Positions 1-5,711 of a stretch of 5,711 bases of DNA are shown here, in pieces. Positions within the stretch are counted from its first letter, which is position 1. Each line of letters begins with the position of its first letter. This DNA comes from Dehalococcoidia bacterium. GTDB taxonomy: Bacteria; Chloroflexota; Dehalococcoidia; Tepidiformales; Tepidiformaceae. The stretch spans positions 1 through 5,711 of the forward strand of contig JALOAP010000224.1 in the NCBI GenBank assembly GCA_023228745.1, in the 5' to 3' direction. Made by a program: the position numbers and the translations under genes. Under the pieces are notes generated by a model, which saw nothing but the letters and a program-made list of their open reading frames with translations, made no database searches and was not told the DNA's origin.

Positions 1-2
1 TC

Positions 3-596
3 GAGGTCGGACTCGCGGAGGCGGTGGTCACGCTGCGGGACCGGATCGAGGAACTGGAGCGCCTTCCCTTCGCAGAGCCCGGGCGGAAGCGGCCGCGACG
101 AAAGCGGTCGGGGCTGCCAGCGCCGCGGCATGGCTTCGTGCGCGACATGCCGCTCGCCTGGGGCCAGAAGGCTGGCGAAGACAAGCCGGTTCCGTCGACC
201 TGGCCGGAAGCCCGCGAGCGGCTGCTCGACGACTGCCGGGGGAATGTCTCCATCCGCTGGCAGGAGCTGGCGGCGATGGAGATCGCACTCGGCGAGCTGG
301 CCGATGCGCTCGGCGAGGAGATGACGCACCTCGACCTGCGCGAGGGCCTTGACCGTTGCCAGGCAAAGGTCCTCGAGCTGCACGCTGCACTCACTAACCT
401 TGGCGAGCGCTTCAAGCTCCCGGAGCCGGACGAGCGGCATCTGGCCGTCGCCCGGGAGTACGTCTCGATCGATTCCCTGAGCGACGAGCGAGAGAAGCAG
501 ACCGCGGGCCGCGAGCCGCGAGACTGGCTGCCGGAGCAACAGCGAGACGAGCTGGAGCGGCTCGAAGCGGAGTGGGCTGCGGCGGTGAGGAGGTAA
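3..596 (+). CDS. Hypothetical charged, helix-rich protein, 5' end outside window
   Basis: I do not recognise this protein and assign no function. The frame is open to the left edge of the window, so the gene probably begins upstream. The first internal start, GTG at 24, has a GGAGG only 2 bases before it, too close for a normal ribosome binding site. Numbered from that GTG (190 residues), it has a charged helical N-terminus (1-15), a strongly basic stretch GRKRPRRKRSG (20-30), a Pro/Trp-containing linker (43-61), and then mostly helix-forming, Glu/Leu/Arg-rich sequence to the end, including a likely coiled coil at about 172-190. There is no signal peptide or membrane segment. The basic patch could bind nucleic acid, but that is inference. 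Codon use is high in third-position G/C, supporting real coding. The stop TAA lies just after an AGGAGG (588-593) that could serve a following gene. Confidence 0.6.
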   Translation, partial: EVGLAEAVVTLRDRIEELERLPFAEPGRKRPRRKRSGLPAPRHGFVRDMPLAWGQKAGEDKPVPSTWPEARERLLDDCRGNVSIRWQELAAMEIALGELADALGEEMTHLDLREGLDRCQAKVLELHAALTNLGERFKLPEPDERHLAVAREYVSIDSLSDEREKQTAGREPRDWLPEQQRDELERLEAEWAAAVRR

Positions 597-602
597 GCGC
601 CA

Positions 603-790
603 GTGGCGAAGCGTGGAGCGGACACGGCAGTTTCGAGCAGCTGGCCCCTAGCTGTATACGGCCATGCCCCGTCCCGCGTCACGGCCCGTCGGCACGCGCA
701 TTTCAGAAGGTCGTTGACTTGTTGCTCGCGCAGAGTGAGTTGTACGTGCCGACCAAGGCCCGGCGGGCCGAAACGAGGAGAAAGCCATGA
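603..790 (+). pseudogene. Doubtful small ORF, possibly frameshifted
   Basis: A GTG at 603 is preceded by a perfect AGGAGG (588-593) with 9 bases of spacing, so translation could start here. The first dozen residues (MAKRGADTAVSS) look normal, but the frame then becomes rich in Arg, Cys and Pro, as out-of-frame GC-rich DNA does. From about 690 to 790 a different frame reads like protein (ARAFQKVVDLLLAQSELYV and a basic tail). It ends in a TGA at 788-790 that overlaps the ATG of the next gene as ATGA, an arrangement typical of translational coupling. One reading is a small gene of about 60 codons with a frameshift, either mutational or a sequencing error. The alternative is that this is simply a 190-base spacer. 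No family is recognised, and the evidence is composition and signals only. Confidence 0.25.
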
Positions 791-1089
791 CCGTTCAGGA
801 ACTCATCGACCTGCTGCAGGAGCACGATCCCGAGGCGGAGGTCCGGATTATGTCGCAGGATGGCTGGCCCTTCGAGTGCAGCATCTTCGGCGTGACGACG
901 CGCGAGGAGCTGGCCGACGACGACTGCGAGTGCGGTCGCCTGCTCGGGCGGCCACACGATGACGGCTGCCCTGCCGCCGAAGGGCAGGAGCAGGAGGACG
1001 GAATGGAAGGACGCGATGTTTTCCTCGTTGAGGGACAGCAGGAGCGCTACGGCAGCAAGAGCGCATGGATAGCGGCGCAGCGCTGCTGA
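787..1089 (+). CDS. Conserved hypothetical small protein with Cys/His cluster
   Basis: This 100-residue protein of unknown function resembles, from memory, small bacterial proteins that begin with an ELIxxLxxxxPEAEVRI helix-strand segment, followed by a WPFE-type motif and ending in VEGxQxxYGSKxAW. Here these are residues 5-21, 27-30 and 81-94. The start is well supported: ATG at 787 follows GAGGAG at 775-780 with about 6 bases of spacing. Between the two conserved parts lies an acidic linker carrying C47, C49, H57 and C61 (pattern C-x-C-x7-H-x3-C), which could bind a metal such as zinc; this is inference. There is no signal peptide or membrane segment, so it should be cytosolic. It ends in Cys100. 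Its neighbours upstream are unrecognised and a broken gene lies downstream, so the context gives no role. The gene call is firm; the function is unknown. Confidence 0.85.
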   Translation: MTVQELIDLLQEHDPEAEVRIMSQDGWPFECSIFGVTTREELADDDCECGRLLGRPHDDGCPAAEGQEQEDGMEGRDVFLVEGQQERYGSKSAWIAAQRC

Positions 1090-1101
1090 TCGGTCGCTCG
1101 C

Positions 1102-1136
1102 GACACCAACCGACGCCCGGGGATGAGGCGGGTGTC
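1102..1136 (+). terminator. Weak hairpin downstream of the small protein gene
   Basis: Just after the stop at 1089 there are two mutually exclusive stems. GACGCCCG (1112-1119) pairs with CGGGTGTC (1129-1136) through 8 pairs, one of them G-U, around a 9-base loop. Alternatively GACACC (1102-1107) pairs perfectly with GGTGTC (1131-1136). The sequence that follows, TTCGCGTTCT, is only moderately T-rich. The position fits a terminator for the gene ending at 1089, but without a proper T-tract it may not work as one. Confidence 0.3.
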
Positions 1137-1280
1137 TTCGCGTTCTGGAGCGCCAGGCGCCGGTTGCCGGTCGAAAGCAGTTCGCCTGACGCTCGTCCCA
1201 TGGGACTCAACGGGAATCACTTAAAGTTCGGACCGGGCAGGCAGCCGTGCCCCGAGTGCATGGGTTATTTCGCCGCTGGT

Positions 1281-1770
1281 CTTCGCCGGGGGACGGCTCA
1301 GGCCGCAATCCGGGACGTGCGGCGGGCAGGGGGACTGTGCCGTCAGACGCTCCGCCGCTACCAGGCTGACGTGCGGGCTTCCACCGAGGTGCGCTACTCC
1401 TCGTCTCGCCCGCGAAGGCGGCCGGCTCATCGCCACGTCCAGTGCCTCCACCATCGACGGGGCACCGCGCGGGCGAGCCTACGCCGGCAGCAAGGCTGCG
1501 CTCATCGCCACCATGCGGGGCCTCGCGGTTGAGCTGGCGCGGTACGGCATCACCGCGAACACGGTCATCCCCGGGTGGATCGCGACCGAGATGACCAAAG
1601 CCTCCATCGGCAACCAGAAGTTCGAGACGGCCGTCATCGGCCGCGTGCCTTTCCGGTGCTGGGGCACGGGCGAGGACTTCTCCGGCATCGCGGTCTACTT
1701 CGCCAGCGACGCCAGTGCGTACCACACCGGAGATACCATCGTCATCGACGGAGGCTATACGCGGTTCTAG
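1281..1770 (+). pseudogene. Short-chain dehydrogenase/reductase (SDR) remnant, frameshifted with internal deletion
   Basis: The C-terminal part, in frame from about 1405 to the stop TAG at 1768-1770, is clearly a classical SDR. It has GGRLIATSS, then the catalytic Ser (codon 1441), Tyr (1480) and Lys (1492) in YAGSK with the usual 13-residue Ser-to-Tyr spacing. After these come the helix AVELARYGITANTV, the PGW-x-x-TEM motif and the closing GDTIVIDGGY. The usual N-terminus with TGxxxGIG is absent from this frame. A different frame (about 1281-1397) reads RRGTAQAAIRDVRRAGG and YQADV, like the end of the NAD(P)-binding half of an SDR. The roughly 50 residues normally between these parts, including the NAG motif, are missing. 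An intact SDR has about 250 residues and reduces or oxidises carbonyl/alcohol groups with NAD(P). ATG 1513 could start an 85-residue product, but it would lack Ser, Tyr and Lys. The C-terminal identification is firm; the N-terminal fragment is moderately sure. Confidence 0.75.
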
Positions 1771-1849
1771 GCGATCCAGTGCGCGCAGCGGCCTTCCGTA
1801 TCGCATTCTGCGCCGCTCCGGGGGTCCCGCGATCCCGTCCGAGCCCTCG

Positions 1850-1865
1850 CTCACGATAAAGTGAG
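1850..1865 (+). promoter_or_regulatory. Small hairpin abutting the ATPase start codon
   Basis: CTCAC (1850-1854) and GTGAG (1861-1865) form a perfect 5-pair stem with loop GATAAA, ending two bases before the ATG at 1868. No good Shine-Dalgarno is present; the only purine-rich stretch, AAAGTGAGA, lies in the loop and the 3' arm. The stem could limit ribosome access to the ATPase message, or be chance in GC-rich DNA. No convincing -35/-10 pair was seen in the gap 1771-1867. Confidence 0.25.
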
Positions 1866-1867
1866 AC

Positions 1868-4696
1868 ATGCCCCTTCCTCCGGCCGAGCACGGCACGCGC
1901 ACACCGCCCTGGGAGACCGATGCCGCGGAGGTTCTGCAGGCGCTCGGGACTCACCCGCGGAAGGGGCTCGATGCCGGCGAAGCGAAGCGGAGGCTCGCCG
2001 TCTTCGGACCGAACCAGCTGGAGTCCGAACCGCCGCTCCCGGCCTGGCAACGGCTCCTCCAGCAGCTCCAGGATCCGCTGATCTTCCTGCTGTTCGCGGC
2101 TGTCGCGGTCTCGTTCGCGGTCTGGCTGCTCGAAGGCGCAGATGGCCTCCCCTTCGACGTCATCGTGATCATATTCATCATCCTGGCCAACGCCGTGCTC
2201 GGCTACCTGCAGGAGGCGCGCGCCGAACACGCCGTGGCCGCGCTCCAACGGATGGCCACGCCGCTTGCAACGGTGCTGCGGGATGCCTCCGCCCGCTCGA
2301 TCCCGTCTGCCGAGGTCGTGCCCGGCGACATCCTGCTGCTGAGCGAAGGCGACGCTGTCGCGGCCGACGGGCGGCTCTTCGAGGCTGCAACCCTCCGCGT
2401 CGCGGAAGCTTCGCTCACGGGCGAAAGCGAGCCGGTGCTCAAGGACGCGGCGACACTCGCTGGCACTGCCACGCTGGGCGACCGCCTCAACATGGTGTTC
2501 GGAGGCACCGCCGTCGTCGGCGGCCGAGGACGGGCCATCGTCATCGCCACTGGCATGAACACCGAGATGGGCCGCATCGCCGGCCTGCTGGGACAGGCCG
2601 CGGACGAGGCCACACCTCTACAGCGTGAAGTCCGCCTCATCGGACGATTTCTCGGCATCGCCGTCATCGTGATCGCCATCGTGGTCATGGCCGGGATCCT
2701 GCTCACTTCCGATATCGAGAGCACCTCCGATGTGGTGGACGTCCTTCTCGTCGGGGTATCGCTGGCGGTCGCGGCCGTGCCGGAGGGGCTGCCGGCAGTA
2801 CTCTCCGTCGTCCTCGCTCTTGGCGTACAGCGAATGGCGCGCGAGAACGCCATCGTCAAGAAGCTCTCATCGGTGGAGTCCCTCGGCTCCGCATCGGTCA
2901 TCTGCTCCGACAAGACCGGCACGCTCACGCGGAACGAGATGACCGTCACCACCGTTGTCACCGGCTCCGGCGTGGTCAGGATGACCGGGGTCGGCTATCG
3001 GCCGGAGGGGGAAGCCGTCATCGATGACCGTTCACTCGGAAGCGAACCAGCGGACGAGTGGCTCCTCGACGAAGTGCGCGCCGTGCTCGGTGGCGGGAGC
3101 CTCGCCAGCGACGCCTCTCTGCGCGAATCCGATGGCTCGTGGGAGGTGCTCGGCGACCCCACCGAGGCCGCCTTCCTGGTTGCCGAAGCCAAGCTCGGTC
3201 TCACCGAGGCACGCAGCGCCAGATTCGACAGAGTTGGAGAAGTACCGTTCACGTCCGAACGCAAGCTGATGAGCACGCTCCAGTCGGACGCCGAGGCGAA
3301 CGGCCGCGTCGTCATCGTGACCAAAGGTGCGCCCGACATCCTTCTCGCCCGCTGCGACAGTGAACGGGTCGCGGGCGTGGTGCGCGAGCTCAGCGCCGCG
3401 CGTCGCATCGAGATCCTGGACTGTGTGGAGTGGCTCGCCGACCAGGCGCTTCGTCCGCTCGCTGTCGCCTATCGCGAATTGCCTTCCGGCGCCGCCACCA
3501 GCCCGCCCGCCGAGGGCTTCGAGGCCTACGAGTCCGCGCTCACGTATCTCGGCATGGTCGGCATCATCGACCCACCGCGTATGGAGGCTGCGGTAGCCGT
3601 CCGCCAGGCACAGCAGGCTGGCGTCCGTGTGCTCATGATCACCGGCGACCACCCGAACACCGCGGTCCGGATCGCCAGTGACCTGGGGATCGCCAGGCCA
3701 GGAGCGCATGCAGTCACCGGGATCGAGCTCGAGACGATGGACGAGGGCTCTCTCCGAGCCGCCGTAGCGGCGACGCCCGTCTACGCACGCGTGGCGCCGC
3801 AACACAAGCTGCGCATCGTCGACGCCTTGCAGGCGCAGGGGCACCTGGTGGCGATGACAGGCGATGGTGTGAACGACGCGCCCGCCCTGCGCACCGCGGA
3901 CATCGGTATCGCCATGGGGATCAACGGCTCCGACGTGACCAAGGAAGCCGCCGATATGATCCTCGCCGACGACAATTTCGCCACGATTGTCGCCGCCATT
4001 CGCGAAGGACGCGGCATCTTCGCCAACATCCGCACCTTCCTCCGCTTTCTGCTCTCCTCGAACATCGGCGAGGTGTTCACCATGTTCCTCGGCGTCGTGG
4101 CCGCGAGCCTGCTCGGGCTCGACGATACGGGCGAGGCTGTCGCCGTGCCTCTCCTGGCCACGCAGATCCTCTGGATCAACCTCCTCACCGACACCGCGCC
4201 CGCGCTCGCGCTGGGCGTCGATCCGCCGCCAGCCGACGTCATGCGACATCCGCCGCGCCGCCTGAGCGACCGCATCATCGACGCCGAGATGCTGCGCGGC
4301 ATCGCCTTCGTCGGGTTGGTCATGGCGCTCGCGACGCTCGTCGCGTTGGACCTAGGGCTCTCGGGCGGGCTGCTCGGTGGCGCTGGAGATATCGACGAAG
4401 CGCGCACCATGGCGTTCACGACGCTCGTGCTGGCGCAGCTGTTCAACTGCTTCAACGCCCGCAGCGACGAGACCAGCGCCTTCTCACGCCTCTTCACCAA
4501 CCGGCTGCTCTGGCTCGCGGTCGGCGTCTCGCTGCTCCTCCAGGTCTCGGTCGTTCACGCGCCGTTCCTGAATGACGCCTTCAGCACGACGCCGCTGTCA
4601 CTGTCGGACTGGCTGCTCTGTGGCGCACTGGCGAGTGCCGTCCTCTGGGCCGACGAAGTTCGCAAGCTGCTCGTGCGTCGCGTACGGCAGGCCTAG
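1868..4696 (+). CDS. P-type cation-transporting ATPase, calcium-pump (P2A) type
   Basis: A complete 942-residue membrane pump that uses ATP to move cations, most likely Ca2+, across the cytoplasmic membrane. The start at 1868 is fixed from upstream by an in-frame TGA at 1862-1864. Order of parts: N-terminal cation-ATPase domain (about 15-65), helices M1 (71-88) and M2 (96-114), actuator domain with TGES (184-187), M3 (257-279), and M4 with PEGLP (E306). Next come the phosphorylated Asp in DKTGT (D348), the nucleotide domain with GDPTE (429-433) and KGAP (K486), TGDH (592-595), and GDGVNDAP (D666, D670). M5 to M10 fill about 720-933. Compared with SERCA, the ion-site residues are present: E306 (M4), N732 and E735 (M5), N771, T774 and D775 (M6), with D867 in M8 where SERCA has Glu908. 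This favours Ca2+ over Mg2+ or Na+/K+ transport, but substrate is inferred. Length is normal for bacterial P2A pumps. Its stop overlaps that of the converging gene. Confidence 0.95.
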   Translation: MPLPPAEHGTRTPPWETDAAEVLQALGTHPRKGLDAGEAKRRLAVFGPNQLESEPPLPAWQRLLQQLQDPLIFLLFAAVAVSFAVWLLEGADGLPFDVIVIIFIILANAVLGYLQEARAEHAVAALQRMATPLATVLRDASARSIPSAEVVPGDILLLSEGDAVAADGRLFEAATLRVAEASLTGESEPVLKDAATLAGTATLGDRLNMVFGGTAVVGGRGRAIVIATGMNTEMGRIAGLLGQAADEATPLQREVRLIGRFLGIAVIVIAIVVMAGILLTSDIESTSDVVDVLLVGVSLAVAAVPEGLPAVLSVVLALGVQRMARENAIVKKLSSVESLGSASVICSDKTGTLTRNEMTVTTVVTGSGVVRMTGVGYRPEGEAVIDDRSLGSEPADEWLLDEVRAVLGGGSLASDASLRESDGSWEVLGDPTEAAFLVAEAKLGLTEARSARFDRVGEVPFTSERKLMSTLQSDAEANGRVVIVTKGAPDILLARCDSERVAGVVRELSAARRIEILDCVEWLADQALRPLAVAYRELPSGAATSPPAEGFEAYESALTYLGMVGIIDPPRMEAAVAVRQAQQAGVRVLMITGDHPNTAVRIASDLGIARPGAHAVTGIELETMDEGSLRAAVAATPVYARVAPQHKLRIVDALQAQGHLVAMTGDGVNDAPALRTADIGIAMGINGSDVTKEAADMILADDNFATIVAAIREGRGIFANIRTFLRFLLSSNIGEVFTMFLGVVAASLLGLDDTGEAVAVPLLATQILWINLLTDTAPALALGVDPPPADVMRHPPRRLSDRIIDAEMLRGIAFVGLVMALATLVALDLGLSGGLLGGAGDIDEARTMAFTTLVLAQLFNCFNARSDETSAFSRLFTNRLLWLAVGVSLLLQVSVVHAPFLNDAFSTTPLSLSDWLLCGALASAVLWADEVRKLLVRRVRQA

Positions 4697-5202
4697 TCGC
4701 TCAGTCGCCCCAGGAGATTGCCCACGCCCTGGCTGGCCGTCAGTACAACGATCGCGACGAGAAGGTGCTCACCGACCGCGGCCCGGACATCTCCCTCGTT
4801 GCGCCGCGTCACCCACCAGGTGAACCCGACCAGGACCAGCAGCCCCCACCCGATCGAGACCAGCACTGCGACCCCGAGCGGCAGGAGCAAGATGGGCACG
4901 AGGAACGTGAGGGCGAACGTGAGCTTCGCCACGAAGGTGACGCCCGCCGCCAGCCATGCGGCGCGCTGGTCCACGCCACTCGACTCCTGCGAGATGTGCA
5001 GGCCGAAGGCGTCGGAGAAGGCGTCAGCGAGCGCGATGGTGGCGACGCCGGCAGCGACAGCCTGCCGCGTATCAGTACCGGAATGGAGCCCCACGATAAG
5101 GCCCAGCGTCGTCAGCACGCCGGATGTCAGCCCGAAGCCCGCGCCGCTGAGGATGGCGTCGGCCCGGCTCGTCGTGGCAACGTCTCGCGTCATCGCGCTC
5201 AT
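4693..5202 (-). CDS. VIT1/CCC1-like small membrane transporter
   Basis: A 169-residue integral membrane protein with five predicted helices: about 21-39, 47-68, 84-107, 109-131 and 145-165. The pattern GLTSGVLTTLGLIVGL, then a second helix ending ADAFSDAFGLHISQES, and a last helix ending in QGVGNLLGRL, resembles the VIT1/CCC1 (DUF125) family, whose members export or sequester Fe2+/Mn2+. The match is by pattern, so the substrate is not established. It differs from well-studied VIT1: the GE pair usual at the end of helix 2 is GL here, and the link between helices 2 and 3 (about 15 residues) has no room for the cytosolic metal-binding domain. The start is ambiguous: the first ATG (5202) has AGG directly against it. 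The second ATG (5193, 166 residues) has AGGA with about 9 bases of spacing and may be the true start. It converges with the ATPase gene and diverges from the acetyltransferase. Confidence 0.75.
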   Translation of the reverse strand: MSAMTRDVATTSRADAILSGAGFGLTSGVLTTLGLIVGLHSGTDTRQAVAAGVATIALADAFSDAFGLHISQESSGVDQRAAWLAAGVTFVAKLTFALTFLVPILLLPLGVAVLVSIGWGLLVLVGFTWWVTRRNEGDVRAAVGEHLLVAIVVLTASQGVGNLLGRLSD

Positions 5203-5286
5203 CCTACACGCATCTGCGGGCGCGCTGCGGCGGTTTTGTGGTGCGGATCACTGTCCCCGCGTGGCCGCGCGTGGCACGATCGCGCC
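5203..5286. promoter_or_regulatory. Divergent intergenic region with a short direct repeat
   Basis: These 84 bases separate the divergent starts of the VIT-like gene and the acetyltransferase gene, so promoters for both should lie here or just beyond. No clear -35/-10 pair is visible on either strand. An 8-base direct repeat, CGCGTGGC, occurs at 5258-5265 and 5268-5275, ten bases apart, about one helical turn. It could be an operator, but short repeats are common in DNA this rich in G and C. Confidence 0.3.
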
Positions 5287-5711
5287 ATGGCGAAGCCGGC
5301 CGACGCACTACTCGGACATCTCGGCCTCGAACGTGAGGCCCCGTCGCTCGACTACCTCCACGCCATCGTGCGACAGCACCAGCTTCGCGTGCCCTTCGAG
5401 ACGCTCACGAAAATCACCGATTACGAACCCGGCCTGGCGCGCGGTGACTTCCTCCCTCCCATCGAGGATTACGTCCAGCGCATCGTGAGCCGCGGTGCGG
5501 GCGGCCTCTGCTGGACGCTCGCTCGCGGGCTGCATTACCTCCTGACCGACCTCGGCTTCGATGCCTCGCTGATGTACATGGCACCTAGCCACTGCTGCGC
5601 GCGTGTGGACCTGCCGGACGGGCCTTTCTACGCCGACGTCGGCTATGGCGCTCCGATCTTCCAGGCCTACCCGTTGTTCACGTCCTTCACGCTCGATACC
5701 CATCGCGAACG
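5287..5711 (+). CDS. nat: Arylamine N-acetyltransferase family protein, 3' end outside window
   Basis: The first 141 residues of a cytosolic enzyme that, in this family, transfers acetyl or other acyl groups from CoA to aromatic amines and hydrazines; relatives in antibiotic clusters form amides. The family signature is clear: an N-terminal helix LDYLHAIVRQHQLRVPFETL (residues 21-40), then GAGGLCW with the catalytic Cys75 (usually RGGYCFE), His102 in PSHCCARVD, and Asp117 in YADVGYG. The His-to-Asp spacing of 15 equals that of Salmonella NAT (H107, D122). Cys to His is 27 residues rather than 38, so the loop between is shorter. Cys103 and Cys104 directly follow the catalytic His, which is uncommon. 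The full protein would be expected at about 250-280 residues. ATG 5287 has no evident Shine-Dalgarno but sits at the right distance from the conserved helix. Substrate and pathway cannot be told, and its neighbours give no hint. Confidence 0.85.
   Translation, partial: MAKPADALLGHLGLEREAPSLDYLHAIVRQHQLRVPFETLTKITDYEPGLARGDFLPPIEDYVQRIVSRGAGGLCWTLARGLHYLLTDLGFDASLMYMAPSHCCARVDLPDGPFYADVGYGAPIFQAYPLFTSFTLDTHRE

Noticed and set aside
714..745. Possible promoter: TTGACT (714-719) with TTGTAC (740-745)
   Set aside because: The spacing of 20 bases is too long and the -10 element is poor; a better-spaced -10 was not found.
1065..1532. Plus-strand frame of 155 codons taken as one gene
   Set aside because: Only about 1281-1397 looks protein-like, as an SDR fragment. 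The rest is Arg/His/Ser-rich, out-of-frame sequence, so it is treated as part of the pseudogene.
1207..1902. Open frame of 231 codons on the minus strand across the SDR remnant
   Set aside because: The opposite strand carries clear SDR motifs. The minus-strand product is Arg/Gly/Pro/Asp-rich with no motif and no convincing start site.
3032..4249. Open frame of 405 codons on the minus strand inside the ATPase gene
   Set aside because: It lies fully antisense to a firmly identified P-type ATPase, shows no recognisable motifs, and is the kind of long shadow frame expected opposite a high-GC gene.
4718..5488. Plus-strand frame of 256 codons opposite the VIT-like gene
   Set aside because: It is Ser/Arg/Pro/Thr-rich without motifs, covers the antisense of a five-helix membrane protein, and runs into the acetyltransferase in the wrong frame.
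5308..5703. Minus-strand frame of 131 codons opposite the acetyltransferase
   Set aside because: The plus strand has the full Cys-His-Asp triad with family spacing, so this is a shadow.

Overview
This is a high-GC bacterial window: third codon positions are strongly G/C, genes are close-packed, and one Shine-Dalgarno (SD) site is clear. The lineage cannot be settled from the sequence. The proteins read like those of high-GC groups such as Chloroflexota or Actinomycetota, which is only an impression. No RNA gene, CRISPR array, insertion sequence, integrase or attachment site was seen.

Left part (1 to about 1770): this looks accessory or decaying. It holds the 3' end of an unrecognised charged, helix-rich protein (3-596), a doubtful and possibly frameshifted small ORF (603-790), and a well-supported 100-residue conserved hypothetical protein with a Cys/His cluster (787-1089). 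A weak hairpin follows. Then comes the wreck of a short-chain dehydrogenase/reductase (SDR, about 1281-1770), whose N-terminal and C-terminal parts lie in different frames with the middle missing. The stretch from 1090 to 1867 contains no intact gene; between 1137 and 1280 nothing was recognised.

Right part (1868 to the end): this is intact core-type sequence. A complete 942-residue P-type ATPase of the calcium-pump (P2A) type fills 1868-4696. On the opposite strand, converging with it, is a small five-helix membrane protein resembling the VIT1/CCC1 iron/manganese transporter family (4693-5202). The two stop codons share the palindrome CTAG, so there is no intergenic space or terminator between them. 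Divergent from the VIT-like gene, after an 84-base gap, begins an arylamine N-acetyltransferase (5287 onward), cut by the window edge but with its Cys-His-Asp triad visible.

The ATPase and the VIT-like protein could both affect divalent-cation levels, but they are on opposite strands and nothing shows co-regulation. The acetyltransferase has no evident functional link to either. I see no convincing new multi-gene system. The most notable items are the SDR remnant, the Cys/His insertion in the small protein, the VIT-like protein that lacks the usual glutamate and metal-binding domain, and the shared stop codons.
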